From CAYWVR01 sp964461715 (GTDB lineage: Bacteria > Planctomycetota > Phycisphaerae > FEN-1346), in the NCBI GenBank assembly GCA_964461715.1, contig CAYWVR010000011.1, positions 31,621 to 95,620 on the forward strand: a stretch of DNA of 64,000 bases, read 5' to 3'. Shown here piece by piece: positions 33,613 through 42,400 of the stretch. Each line of letters opens with the position of its first letter. Positions within the stretch are counted from its first letter, which is position 1. The notes beneath the pieces were generated by a model. That model was not told the DNA's origin and did not search any database. It saw only the letters and a list, made by a program, of their open reading frames with translations. The position numbers were made by a program, and so were the translations under genes.

Positions 33613-34638
33613 ATGGACGACGACGTCATCCTGATGGCCGACGGCGGGGGCGGCGAGCGGATGCTGGAGCTCATCCGGCGCGAGATTCTCGCCCGCTTCG
33701 CACCGGGCGGCCGGGGGCAACTCGCGCGCCTCTTTGACGCGGCCGTCCTCGATCCCGGCCCCGGCCCGATCGCCTTTACGACCGACAGCTACGTCGTGCG
33801 GCCGCTCGAGTTTCCGGGCGGCAACATCGGCCGCCTTGCCGTCGCGGGCACCGTCAACGACCTGGCGTGCGCCGGGGCGCGGCCGGTGGCCCTGTCGCTG
33901 GCGCTGATTCTGGAGGAGGGCCTGCCGCTCGCCACCCTTCGGCGGGTGCTCGACGCCGCGGCCAAGGCGGCCCGCGAGACGGGGGCGGCGGTGGTGTGCG
34001 GCGACACGAAGGTCGTCGAGCATGGAAGCGCCGACGGGATGTACATCAATACCGCCGGCATCGGACGCATCGAGACCGCCCGGGCCCTGGGACCCGAGAC
34101 GATCCGCCCCGGCGACCGCGTCCTCGTCTCCGGCACCCTCGGCGACCACGGCGTGGCCGTGATGAGCCGCCGCGAGGGCCTCGAATTCGAGGCGGCGGTC
34201 GCAAGCGACGCCGCCCCCCTCTGGCCCCTCGCCGAGGCGCTCATGAACGCATGTCCGAACCTTCGGGCCCTCAAGGACCCGACGCGCGGCGGGCTGGCGG
34301 CGGCGGTGAACGAGATGGCCGAGGCGGCCGGCGTCGGCATCGAGATCGAGGAAGCCGCCGTCCCCGTGCGCCCGGCGGTGGCCGGGGCCTGTGAGGCCCT
34401 GGGGCTCGACGTCCTCACGGTCGCGAACGAGGGAAAGTTCGTCGTCGTCGCCCCGCCCGACGAAGCCGAGGCCGCCCTGGCCGCCATGCACGCCCACCCC
34501 CTCGGCCGCGCCGCCCGCTCCATCGGCGCCGTCCACGACGCAGGCCCCCCCGGCCCCCGCGTCACGTTGATCACCTCGATCGGCGGTCGCCGCGTCCTCG
34601 AAATGCCCTACGGCGAAGATCTGCCGCGCATCTGCTGA
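33613..34638 (+). CDS. hypE: Hydrogenase maturation protein HypE
   Basis: A 341-residue HypE, which dehydrates a thiocarboxamide on its own C-terminal cysteine to supply the cyanide ligands of NiFe hydrogenase. The protein ends in PRIC with that cysteine. Other family motifs are ADGGGGERM at the start, the ATP-binding FTTDSYVVRP and GGNIGRLAVAGTVNDLACAGA, and DPTRGGLAAAVNEMA. It is presumably needed by the hydrogenase at 40-44 kb; hypABCDF are not in the window. It begins 8 bases after the phage-like repressor stop, with TGAGG in the gap, so the two may share a transcript. Confidence 0.92.
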   Translation: MDDDVILMADGGGGERMLELIRREILARFAPGGRGQLARLFDAAVLDPGPGPIAFTTDSYVVRPLEFPGGNIGRLAVAGTVNDLACAGARPVALSLALILEEGLPLATLRRVLDAAAKAARETGAAVVCGDTKVVEHGSADGMYINTAGIGRIETARALGPETIRPGDRVLVSGTLGDHGVAVMSRREGLEFEAAVASDAAPLWPLAEALMNACPNLRALKDPTRGGLAAAVNEMAEAAGVGIEIEEAAVPVRPAVAGACEALGLDVLTVANEGKFVVVAPPDEAEAALAAMHAHPLGRAARSIGAVHDAGPPGPRVTLITSIGGRRVLEMPYGEDLPRIC

Positions 34639-35434
34639 ACGGCAAGGCGCCGGGCATCGGGCGACGGCAAACGGCGAACGTGACCTCCGGACGGGTGGGG
34701 ATGCCGGCATAGGTAAGGCTTCGAGATTGCCAAGAGCGTCAACGTTCAGTCCGTTCGCGACGAAGTTCAGGGCGGCGCTTCCCTTGGGGCGGCCGTGGAC
34801 GGGCCCGGGTCCTGTCTGACGAATCGGATCGGGCTTCGAGCGGCCGCATTCGCCCCTGGCGGCGTCTGCCTGGAAACTCATGCACACGTCTGAGGCGCGC
34901 GGGTTTCGCTCCGCGCCGCGCGCTCGATGCCTTGGCCCCGGGGCCGGCATACGACGCATGGCCACGTGTGGCCGTGTATTCCGCGGTCCGCGTTCCGAGC
35001 TCCGCGTTCAGTCCCCGCCCCTGCCGCAAAAACGCAAATGCCCACATTTTTGCGTCAGGTTCTCCGGGGCAATGGCCAAGGCCGGCGGGGGGGCGGCAAG
35101 AAGGGGTCAACTTCGTGCAAAAAGGGGGGCAAAAGGGGCGAGTTCCCCCCGGGTACCCCCCGAAAAGGTGCGAAAAGTGTGTCGCGGAGGGATAAATCGT
35201 TTCACGAATCCCGCCAAACGGGGGTTGGGGGCTGCGCGGCTTGCCCAGCTTGCGCAGGTTGCCATCGGGGCAAATGATTAGGGCCGGATTGGGGGTCGGG
35301 GCGGTCGCCTGGCGGAGGACGGGAGGGCCGGAGTGTTGCGGCGAATCAGCGATGGGCGGACGGATGACGATGGACGCGGAGGCAGGGAGTCGGGGGGAGA
35401 AAGAGCGTGGGGTGGATCGGGCGGGGAAGGGGGT
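34639..35434. other. 796-base stretch without a recognised gene
   Basis: No frame here shows family features or a ribosome site. It holds a perfect hairpin, ACGCAAA (35032-35038) with 35049-35055, G-rich runs with AAAA blocks around 35090-35175, and three imperfect 9-base tandem units (GCGGCTTGC-like) near 35236-35262. Its mixed texture differs from the even coding sequence around it and may be decayed sequence. Confidence 0.5.
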
Positions 35435-35462
35435 TGCATCGGGATGGGGGAGGGGTATAATA
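35435..35462 (+). promoter_or_regulatory. Promoter of rpmE
   Basis: TTGCAT (35435-35440), 16 bases, perfect TATAAT (35457-35462). Transcription near 35469 leaves a 60-base leader. Confidence 0.75.
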
Positions 35463-35529
35463 CGACTCTTTGACGCCCGGTCCAAACGGGCCGGGAAGGC
35501 CGAATTCGCAAGAATACGGGGCAAGGGCC

Positions 35530-36120
35530 ATGAAAAGCGACATCCATCCCGAGTACGTCGAGTGCAAGGTGACCTGCGGGTGCGGCAACAGCTTCACGAC
35601 GCGGGCCACGGTGGGGGAGCTGGCGGTCGAGGTCTGTTCGGCCTGCCACCCCTTCTACACGGGCCAGCAGCGGTTTGTGGACACGGCGGGACGGGTCGAG
35701 AAGTTCCAGAAGAAGTTCAAATGGAACGCCGCCCAGGCGGTCCAGGAGGCCGATGAGGCGGCCAAGAAGGCCCGCGAAAAGGCCGCGAAGAAGAAGGCGG
35801 CCGAGGCCCCGAAGAAGGCCCCCGCGAAGGCGAAATCCGCGGAGGGCAAGAAGCCCGAAAAGGCCGCCGGCGAGGCCAAGAAGGCCGATGAGGCGAAGGC
35901 CGAGTCGAAAAAGCCGGACGAGGCGAAGGCGGGCGCGGGGGGCAAGTCGACGGCGCCCGGGGTGGGGGAGGAATCGAAGCGGAAGCGTAACCCCCCGTCG
36001 AAGGCCAAGAAGGAGTCTCTGACGCCCAAAACGGGCAGCGCGCCCGCCCCGGAGGCCCCCGGCCAGCCGGCGGCGGCCGCGGACGAGGAGAAGGGGTCGC
36101 AGGGGGCGTCAGAGGGCTGA
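35530..36120 (+). CDS. rpmE: Ribosomal protein bL31 with long Lys/Ala/Pro-rich tail
   Basis: A 196-residue protein. Residues 1-66 are a complete zinc-type (C+) bL31: MKSDIHPEYVECKVTCGCGN, VEVCSACHPFYTG, GRVEKFQKKF, with the four zinc cysteines. Ordinary bL31 stops at 65-80 residues. Here about 130 more follow, made of AAKKKAAEAPKKAPAKAKS-like sequence that turns acidic at the end (ADEEKGSQGASEG). The tail should be disordered and could reach into rRNA or bind partners. ATG 35530 is fixed by alignment; in-frame codons upstream reach into the promoter. Confidence 0.9.
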   Translation: MKSDIHPEYVECKVTCGCGNSFTTRATVGELAVEVCSACHPFYTGQQRFVDTAGRVEKFQKKFKWNAAQAVQEADEAAKKAREKAAKKKAAEAPKKAPAKAKSAEGKKPEKAAGEAKKADEAKAESKKPDEAKAGAGGKSTAPGVGEESKRKRNPPSKAKKESLTPKTGSAPAPEAPGQPAAAADEEKGSQGASEG

Positions 36121-36145
36121 ATTCGGCGATTTGAACGCACGACGG

Positions 36146-36182
36146 AGCCGGTCGGCCGGAGCGGTCGGCCGGCTTCTCTATT
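36146..36182 (+). terminator. Possible terminator after rpmE
   Basis: AGCCGG (36146-36151) pairs with 36169-36174, and the inner CGGCC/GGTCG continues the stem after one mismatch. TCTCTATT follows. It lies 25 bases after the rpmE stop. Confidence 0.4.
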
Positions 36183-36195
36183 GGGCCCGGACCCC

Positions 36196-36861
36196 CTACG
36201 GATAGTACCAGTAGCCGTACCCGTACCCCATCCGCCAGTATCCGCCGGGCCCGTAGTGGTAGGGGTGTCGGTAGCGGTAGGGGCTGTAGGCGTAGGGGGG
36301 GTAATAGGGGTCGTAGTAGTAGGGGCTCTGGTAGACGACTTCCTCGACCTTGATGAACTTGGTTTCGAGCGTATGGGCTTTCTCGCCCACTCGATAGGGC
36401 CAAACGAGGCGAAAGGAGCCGAGGGTGTCGAAGCGGATTTCGGGGGGCAGCTTGAAAATCAGGTCGGCGTCGATTTTTCCCTCGGGGGGCACGACGACGG
36501 CATCGGTGGTGACATTCTCTCCGGCGAAGTTGGGTTCGGTGACGGTGCGGCCCTCGTCGTCGACGATGTGGGCCTGGTCGGCCTGAAGCGTAAACGCTTG
36601 TGGGGACGTGTTTTGGATCTCGAAGCGGACGCGGATCCGCTGGAGGTCGATCTGGTCCTCACGCTCGGTGATGGTTCCGCGCGCGGCGACCTCGACGGTG
36701 ATATTCTGCTCGGGGTCGGGGAGGGCGTATTGGGCCTTGGCGCCCCATCCGCCACCGGCGGCGCGGGGGGCCTGGGCGGGTCGGAAGTAGACGTCGCTCT
36801 TAGCGCAACCCGAGGCGACAGCCAGGGTTACGAGGCCCACAAGGATTACGGTGCGTGTCAT
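36196..36861 (-). CDS. Lipoprotein with Tyr/Pro/Gly-rich tail, function unknown
   Basis: A 221-residue lipoprotein. The signal peptide ends in the lipobox VASGC, so Cys19 would be lipidated and the protein held at a membrane. The middle (about 40-175) is beta-rich (ITVEVAARGTI, IRVRFEIQNTSPQAFTLQ, FRLVWPYRVGE) and looks like an immunoglobulin-type fold. The last 45 residues are almost all Tyr, Pro, Gly, Arg and His (SPYYYDPYYPPYAY), as in adhesive or aggregation-prone tails. I cannot assign a family. GGAGAGGAG precedes the ATG. Confidence 0.78.
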   Translation of the reverse strand: MTRTVILVGLVTLAVASGCAKSDVYFRPAQAPRAAGGGWGAKAQYALPDPEQNITVEVAARGTITEREDQIDLQRIRVRFEIQNTSPQAFTLQADQAHIVDDEGRTVTEPNFAGENVTTDAVVVPPEGKIDADLIFKLPPEIRFDTLGSFRLVWPYRVGEKAHTLETKFIKVEEVVYQSPYYYDPYYPPYAYSPYRYRHPYHYGPGGYWRMGYGYGYWYYP

Positions 36862-36883
36862 GGTTTGTCTCCTCTCCTAGACT

Positions 36884-36912
36884 ATTGTACGGGCGCGGGG
36901 GCCGCGGTCCAA
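36884..36912 (-). promoter_or_regulatory. Promoter of Tyr-rich lipoprotein gene
   Basis: Minus strand TTGGAC (36912-36907), 17 bases, TACAAT (36889-36884), some 25 bases before the ATG. Confidence 0.6.
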
Positions 36913-36965
36913 GCATCTCGGAAGTCAAGAATTCGCGGGGGTTGGTCGGCGGGTCGGCTGGGGCA

Positions 36966-36994
36966 TTGAATTGGGGCGGCGGGGGGCGTACACT
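36966..36994 (+). promoter_or_regulatory. Promoter of dxr-rseP
   Basis: TTGAAT (36966-36971), 17 bases, TACACT (36989-36994). Start of transcription near 37001 leaves TTG 37025 as the first usable dxr start. Confidence 0.65.
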
Positions 36995-37024
36995 CGGCAC
37001 TCTAACTCCAGGCGGAGCGGGGCT

Positions 37025-38194
37025 TTGGCGAACGTTGCCATCCTGGGATCGACCGGATCCATCGGCCGCATGACCCTCGAGGTGCTCGCCTCGCTCGGTG
37101 AGCCGTATCGGGCGGTGTCGCTGGCGGCCGAGACGCAGACGGACCGGCTGGCTGCGCAGGTCGCCGCGACGGGCGTCAGCCGGGTGTCGGTGGGGAGTGA
37201 AAAGGCCGCTCGGAGCCTCCGGGAGGCGCTTCCGAGGGCGAGTGAGGTCGAGATTCTCGTGGGTCCGGCGGGCCTCGAGGCGCTGGCCTCGGACCCGGAA
37301 GCGGACATCGTCCTCTCGGCGGTGGTGGGCGGAGCGGGCCTGCCGGCGGCCCTGGCGGCGGTCCGGGCCGGGAAGCGGCTGGCCCTGGCGAACAAGGAAA
37401 GCCTGGTCATGGCCGGGGCCCTGGTGATGGGCGCCGCGGCCGAGTCGGGGGCCGAGGTCGTGCCGGTCGACAGCGAGCACTCGGCCATCTTCCAGGCGAT
37501 GGCGTGCGGGCGGCGCCAGGAGGTCCGAACGGTCGTTCTGACGGCCTCCGGGGGGCCGTTTTACCGGAAGACGCCGGACGCGCTGGAGAGCGTGACTGCC
37601 GCCGATGCGCTTAACCATCCGACGTGGTCGATGGGCCCGAAGATCACGATCGACTCGGCTACGCTCATGAACAAGGCCCTGGAGGTGATCGAGGCCCATC
37701 ACCTGTTCGGTGTGGCGGCGGGCGAGATTCGGGTGCTGGTGCATCCACAATCGACGGTCCATTCGCTGGTGGAGTTCGTGGACGGGTCGGTGATGGCCCA
37801 GCTCGGGCCGCCCGACATGCGGATGCCCATTCAGTACGCCCTGACGTACCCCCGGCGCCGCGGGGCCCCGTGGCCGCGCCTGGACCTGGCGTCGCTGGGG
37901 ACGCTGGAGTTCGAGACACCGGATACGGCCCGTTTCCCGGCCCTGGATCTCGGATTCGAGGTCGTGAGGCGGGGCGGGACGATGGGGGCCGCCCTGGTGG
38001 GGGCCGACGAGACGGTCGTCGAGGCGTTTCTCGAGGGCCGCATCCGGTTTACGGACATGGTGCCGCTGGTGCGACAGGTGGTCGAGGCCCACGCGTTCCG
38101 GGCCGACCCGTCGCCGGACGAGATTCGGGACGTGGATCGCTGGGCCAGGAAGGAAGCCGCGCGTTGCCTAACCTCCTCTACATCTTCGAGATAG
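37025..38194 (+). CDS. dxr: 1-deoxy-D-xylulose 5-phosphate reductoisomerase
   Basis: A 389-residue Dxr, the second step of the MEP isoprenoid pathway (DXP to MEP with NADPH). The NADPH loop is AILGSTGSIGRMTLEVL. ALANKESLVMAG, VDSEHSAIFQ (metal and substrate acids), LTASGGPF and ATLMNKALEVIEAHHLF are family landmarks. The start is TTG 37025 (M-ANVAILG): a promoter just upstream excludes longer forms, and GGAGCGGGG gives a ribosome site. rseP begins inside its last 10 codons. Confidence 0.94.
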   Translation: MANVAILGSTGSIGRMTLEVLASLGEPYRAVSLAAETQTDRLAAQVAATGVSRVSVGSEKAARSLREALPRASEVEILVGPAGLEALASDPEADIVLSAVVGGAGLPAALAAVRAGKRLALANKESLVMAGALVMGAAAESGAEVVPVDSEHSAIFQAMACGRRQEVRTVVLTASGGPFYRKTPDALESVTAADALNHPTWSMGPKITIDSATLMNKALEVIEAHHLFGVAAGEIRVLVHPQSTVHSLVEFVDGSVMAQLGPPDMRMPIQYALTYPRRRGAPWPRLDLASLGTLEFETPDTARFPALDLGFEVVRRGGTMGAALVGADETVVEAFLEGRIRFTDMVPLVRQVVEAHAFRADPSPDEIRDVDRWARKEAARCLTSSTSSR

Positions 38195-40074
38195 CGATCG
38201 CCTTCGGCGTGGTGATTTTCGTCCACGAGCTGGGCCATTTCTGGGCGGCGAAGCACTTCGGCGCCCGGGTCCGCAAGTTCGCCATCGGCATGGGCCCGGC
38301 CATCGTGTCATGGACGCGGGGCGAGACGGAGTATTCGCTCCGGTGGCTTCCCCTGGGCGGGTTCGTGGACATCGTCGGCGAGCACCCCGGGGCCGAAGGC
38401 GGCGACGAGGCGCGGGCCCTGTGCAACATGGCGGCGTGGAAACGCATCGTCGTGTTTGCGGCCGGGGTGACGATGAACGCCCTGCTGGCGATCGCGCTCT
38501 TTACGGCGGCCTCGCTGGTGGGGTTCAAGGCCCCCTCGCCGGTCGTCGGCCGCGTGACCCCCCATCTGGCCGCCGATTATGCCGTCGCGACGGTCGACGG
38601 GACCGAGTACGAGATCGAGCCGGGCGACCGCATCCTGGCCGTCGGGCACGGGCGCGTCGATCCCGCCACGGACGAGGTGACCGAGACCGACTGGGAGAAG
38701 GTTGAATCGTTCGAGGACGTGATGAGCGTCATCTCGGGCGAGGACAGCGGCACCCGGTTCGCCCTGCGGATGGCGAAGGACGTCCCGGGCCGCGAGGAGC
38801 CGCTGGAGCTGGTGTTCGAGGGCCTGGAGAGCCGCAAGGAGGCGGGGGACCTTTTTCCGCGGCTGGGTCTGGAGCCTGCCTCGGCCCCCGTGCTGGACAA
38901 GATCATCCCGGGAAGCCCCGAGGATCAGGCGGGCTTGAAGGCCGGCGACCGCATCCTCGCGGTCGGGGAGACGCCCATTGAGCGCTGGTGGCAACTGGCC
39001 CGCGTCCTCCAGGAGGGCCCCAAGGGGCCCGTGGCGCTCGCGATCGAGCGCGACGGCGAGCGTCAGACCCTCGAGATCGAGCCCTCCAAGATCTCCGAAG
39101 TCGAACTGGGCATGAGCCCGCCCGTCGGCATCCAGCGGGTCATGCCCGAGAGCCCGGCCGAGGAGGCGGGTCTTGAGGCGGGAGACATTGTTCGCCGCAT
39201 GGGCGACGTGACGTGGCCCGACCTCGAGCAGGTCCAGGAGACCGTCCGGGGGGCGGCAGGGGGGACGGTCGAGATCGAGGTTCTCCGCGACGACAAGGTC
39301 AAGACCCTGGCCGCCCGCGTGCCGCCCCCCGAGGGCCCGACCCCGCCGCGCATCGGCATTGCCATGGGGCTGGGCTTCGCGCGGCCCGTCCGGGTGGGCG
39401 AGGTGGAGCCGGGCGGGCCGGCGGATGCCGCAGGCCTTCAGCCCGGGGACCTCGTCCTTGAAGTCGGGGAGGGGGACGACGCCGTCACGCCGGGGGCTTG
39501 GACGGATATCCTGGCCGTGGCGGGCAAGAACCTGGGGGAGCCCATCCGGCTGCTGATCGAGCGGGACGACCAGAGGGTCGAGCTTCGGCTCCATCCGGAC
39601 ACCGAGCCGATGGAGCGATTCGTCCTGGGCGGGAGCCGGCCCTCCGGGCCGCTCTACGAGCCGATGCCCCGCATCTACAACCCGCTCAAGGCGACGGCCC
39701 GGGGCCTGAAGCGGACGTGGACGTGGCTCCAGCGGGTCTACGCGACGATCATCCAGCTCATCAAGGGGCAGGTCAGCACGGAGGCCCTGGGGGGACCGGT
39801 CCTCATCTTCAGCGCCAGCTACAAAGTGGCCAGCTACGGTCTGGGCACGTTCATCGACTTCTGGGCCAAGCTGGCGGTGATGCTGGCGGTGCTGAACTTC
39901 CTGCCCATCCCCCCGTTCGACGGCGGCCATGCGGTGTTCGTGCTGATCGAGAAGGTCAAGGGCGGGCCGGTGGGCCTGAAGGTCCGCACGTGGATCTGGC
40001 TCGCCGCCTGGATTCTGGTCGGCGTGTTCTTCCTTTTCATCCTCTGGCAGGACATCATGCGGCTGGTCGGGTGA
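38164..40074 (+). CDS. rseP: Site-2 zinc metalloprotease RseP with multiple PDZ domains
   Basis: A 636-residue intramembrane protease. The zinc motif HELGH (21-25) is in the first helix. The second zinc site, LNFLPIPPFDGGH, is near the C-terminus, followed by the last helices. Typical RseP has about 450 residues with two PDZ domains; this one has four GD-type PDZ carboxylate loops (IEPGDRILAVG, AGLKAGDRILAVG, AGLEAGDIVRRMG, AGLQPGDLVLEVG). It should cleave anti-sigma factors or signal-peptide remnants. The start is TTG 38164 behind GGAAGGA, overlapping dxr by 31 bases, a well-known gene pair. Confidence 0.92.
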   Translation: MPNLLYIFEIAIAFGVVIFVHELGHFWAAKHFGARVRKFAIGMGPAIVSWTRGETEYSLRWLPLGGFVDIVGEHPGAEGGDEARALCNMAAWKRIVVFAAGVTMNALLAIALFTAASLVGFKAPSPVVGRVTPHLAADYAVATVDGTEYEIEPGDRILAVGHGRVDPATDEVTETDWEKVESFEDVMSVISGEDSGTRFALRMAKDVPGREEPLELVFEGLESRKEAGDLFPRLGLEPASAPVLDKIIPGSPEDQAGLKAGDRILAVGETPIERWWQLARVLQEGPKGPVALAIERDGERQTLEIEPSKISEVELGMSPPVGIQRVMPESPAEEAGLEAGDIVRRMGDVTWPDLEQVQETVRGAAGGTVEIEVLRDDKVKTLAARVPPPEGPTPPRIGIAMGLGFARPVRVGEVEPGGPADAAGLQPGDLVLEVGEGDDAVTPGAWTDILAVAGKNLGEPIRLLIERDDQRVELRLHPDTEPMERFVLGGSRPSGPLYEPMPRIYNPLKATARGLKRTWTWLQRVYATIIQLIKGQVSTEALGGPVLIFSASYKVASYGLGTFIDFWAKLAVMLAVLNFLPIPPFDGGHAVFVLIEKVKGGPVGLKVRTWIWLAAWILVGVFFLFILWQDIMRLVG

Positions 40075-40164
40075 CGTTACCCGTGGAGCCGCCGTCGGGA
40101 GACGGCAATTCCGCTCGAAGAGGCTCGCGTGCCCGCCGCCTGCGCGTTTTCCCGGCTCATGTGC

Positions 40165-40198
40165 AAAAAGAAACGCGGCGGGTCGGGGACCCGCCGCG
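40165..40198 (-). terminator. Strong rho-independent terminator of hydrogenase operon
   Basis: A perfect 11-base-pair stem (40174-40184 with 40188-40198) and 3-base loop. Read on the minus strand it is followed by TTTCTTTTT. It lies 24 bases after the hydrogenase large-subunit stop. On the plus strand a weaker GTTTTC could also stop rseP transcripts. Confidence 0.85.
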
Positions 40199-40221
40199 CT
40201 AAGAGTTTTCACACGCCCTGC

Positions 40222-41532
40222 TTATAGCTCCTCCAGCTCCACCAGGTGGGCCGAGCAGGAGATGCAGGGGTCGTAGGCCCGGACGAGCATCTCGAGCTGG
40301 AACCGGATCTCTTCCTGCGTCTTGCCCTCGCTCATCAGCTGCGGGACGTAGGCCCGGAAGTCGGCGTCGATGTTCGCGAGGTTCTGGTTCGTCGGGATCA
40401 CCAGGTTCGCGTTCTGGACGATGCCCTCGGCGTCGTACTCGTAGGCGTGCACCAGGGTGCCGCGCGGCACCTCGACGACGCCGACGCCCCATCCCTCGGC
40501 GCCGTTCCATTCCATGGGCGGGGTCTCGTCCTGGATGCCGTTTTCGATCAGCTCATCCAGGAGCCGCAGCACCTCGTAGAAGCAGTGGACGCCCTCGACG
40601 ACCTGAGCCGTGTTGTTGTGGAACGGGTTGGTGCAGGGAGCGGCGAGGCCGAGCTTCTCGGCGGCGGCCTTGCCCTCGGCGTTCAGTTGGGTGTGGTTGT
40701 TGTTGAAGCGGGCCAGGGCCCCGACCATGAGGCTCTCGCGGCGGTTCTTCACGTGCTTGGCGGAGGAGTGCCGAACGACCTCCTCGTGGATGATCTCTTT
40801 GTATTCGTGGTAATCGACCTTGTCGCCGTCGGTGGTGACGAGGTCGCCCTTGTAGAAGGCGTACTCCTCGGGACAGGTGATGGCCTCGTACTCGGTCTCC
40901 CGCTCGAACTGCGGGACGTCGAGGCCGGCAAAGAGGTCGACCGAATCCTGCGTGTCCTTCTCGTGCTTCGCGACGTGGTTCCGCAGCTCCTTCAGCTTTC
41001 GGACGGTCGGGAGCTGCATGTAGCCGCCCGGCACCATGGAGACCGGGTGCACGTGCCGCCCCACGAGGACGCGACAGATGTGGTTCGCGAGGCCCTTCAA
41101 TCGCATGGCGCGCAGGACCACGTCCGTGTGGGTCTTGGCCATGGGAATGACGCTCGGGGCGCCGAAGAAGTCGGGAGCGACGAGGAAGTAGGTGTGGAGC
41201 CAGTGGCTCTCGAGCTGCTCGGCATGGAGGACGATGCGGCGGAGGCGCTCCGTCTGCTCGGAGAGCTCCAGGCCCATGGCGTCCTCGGTGGCGTTCAGAC
41301 TCGCCGTCCCGTGCCCGCACGCGCAGATGCCGCAGATGCGGGTCGTGAGGAACATCGCGTCGGTCCAGGACCGTCCGCGGAGCATCGCTTCGAAGAAGCG
41401 GGGGCTCTCGGTGATCTCGAGCTTCGTCTCGACCAGCTCGCCGTCGCGGACCTTGGCGACGATGTTGCCGTGGCCCTCGACGCGCGTGACGTAATCGACC
41501 CGGACGTCCAGGTTCTTCGTGGCTTCAGCCAT
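40222..41532 (-). CDS. NiFe hydrogenase large (alpha) subunit, group 3b-like
   Basis: A 436-residue catalytic subunit that holds the NiFe(CN)2CO centre. The four nickel cysteines are Cys67 and Cys70 (RICGICACGHG) and Cys423 and Cys426 (DPCISCSAH). The seven residues after His429 (LVELEEL) are the peptide removed by a maturation endopeptidase. Length and the set of partner subunits fit the bidirectional NAD(P)-linked sulfhydrogenase type (HydA of Pyrococcus). It should take up or release hydrogen against NAD(P)H in the cytoplasm. It is the last gene of the operon. Confidence 0.9.
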   Translation of the reverse strand: MAEATKNLDVRVDYVTRVEGHGNIVAKVRDGELVETKLEITESPRFFEAMLRGRSWTDAMFLTTRICGICACGHGTASLNATEDAMGLELSEQTERLRRIVLHAEQLESHWLHTYFLVAPDFFGAPSVIPMAKTHTDVVLRAMRLKGLANHICRVLVGRHVHPVSMVPGGYMQLPTVRKLKELRNHVAKHEKDTQDSVDLFAGLDVPQFERETEYEAITCPEEYAFYKGDLVTTDGDKVDYHEYKEIIHEEVVRHSSAKHVKNRRESLMVGALARFNNNHTQLNAEGKAAAEKLGLAAPCTNPFHNNTAQVVEGVHCFYEVLRLLDELIENGIQDETPPMEWNGAEGWGVGVVEVPRGTLVHAYEYDAEGIVQNANLVIPTNQNLANIDADFRAYVPQLMSEGKTQEEIRFQLEMLVRAYDPCISCSAHLVELEEL

Positions 41533-41605
41533 GGTCTATCCTGCTCCCGTCTCTTGGGATTGCCCCATCGCGCCGGGTCGGAAACCCGCCGCGCCCATCG
41601 CTCGT

Positions 41606-42361
41606 TCAGACCTCTTCGGCGACTTCCTTGTAGTAGCCCTGCATCAGGCGGAACTCGCGGAGGATATCGTCCACGGTCAGGCCGAACTCGGCCATGACCT
41701 CTTTGGCGGCGTCGGTGTTGGGATTGTCGACGAGGCCGCGGCAGCCGATGCACTTGTGCCCGGCGCTCGGGCACAGGTACGGGCGGCATCCGGCCCGCGT
41801 CACCACCCCCAGGCACGGCACGCCCTTGTGCCACAGGCACACGTTGCCGGCCAGCTTGCAATCGACGCACACGGGGTAATTGGGGGCCTTGTAGGGCTTG
41901 CCCATGAGGACGCACTTGGCCGCCTCCAGGAACTCCTCCGGATTCAGCGGACAGCCCCGCAGCTCCAGTTCTACCGGCACCTCGGCCTTCAGCGGCCGGG
42001 CCGCGATGTGCGGGAACCAGTCCTTCTTGTCCCCGTACACGTACTCGGCCACGTCGTCCGGATCCTGGAAGTTCTTGATCATGTTAACGCTGCCGGAGGC
42101 GGCACACTCGCCGAGGGCGACGAGGACGTCGGTCTTGGCGCGGATCTCCTGGATCCGCTCGATGTCGTGGGCGGTGACGATGGACCCCTCGACGAAGGTG
42201 ATGTCGTAGTGGTCGGCGTCGCCGGTGTGGGCCTCGCGGAACCGGACGATGTCGGCCCGCTCCAGGATCGGCAGCAGCCGGTCCTCGCAGTTCAGGACCT
42301 GGAGCTGGCAGCCTTCGCAGCAGGCCAGCGAGAAGAAGGCGAGCTTGGGTTTCTCGGCCAT
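41606..42361 (-). CDS. NiFe hydrogenase small (delta) subunit
   Basis: A 251-residue small subunit carrying the electron-relay clusters. The proximal 4Fe-4S cluster is bound by the CCEGC motif (14-18), GECAASG and RGCPLNPEEF. A ferredoxin-like C-terminal part has two further cysteine groups (CVDCKLAGNVC, and CPSAGHKCIGCRG). There is no Tat signal, so it is cytoplasmic, as expected for group 3. It lies between the flavin subunit and the large subunit genes. Confidence 0.9.
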   Translation of the reverse strand: MAEKPKLAFFSLACCEGCQLQVLNCEDRLLPILERADIVRFREAHTGDADHYDITFVEGSIVTAHDIERIQEIRAKTDVLVALGECAASGSVNMIKNFQDPDDVAEYVYGDKKDWFPHIAARPLKAEVPVELELRGCPLNPEEFLEAAKCVLMGKPYKAPNYPVCVDCKLAGNVCLWHKGVPCLGVVTRAGCRPYLCPSAGHKCIGCRGLVDNPNTDAAKEVMAEFGLTVDDILREFRLMQGYYKEVAEEV

Positions 42362-42400
42362 GGGTTGTCCTTCAGTAACCTCGGATCGCGTCGCGCGTGC

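Noticed and set aside
34739..35524. Minus-strand frame of 261 codons in the gene-free stretch
   Set aside because: Low-complexity Pro/Ser/Arg sequence with no ribosome site or family signal.
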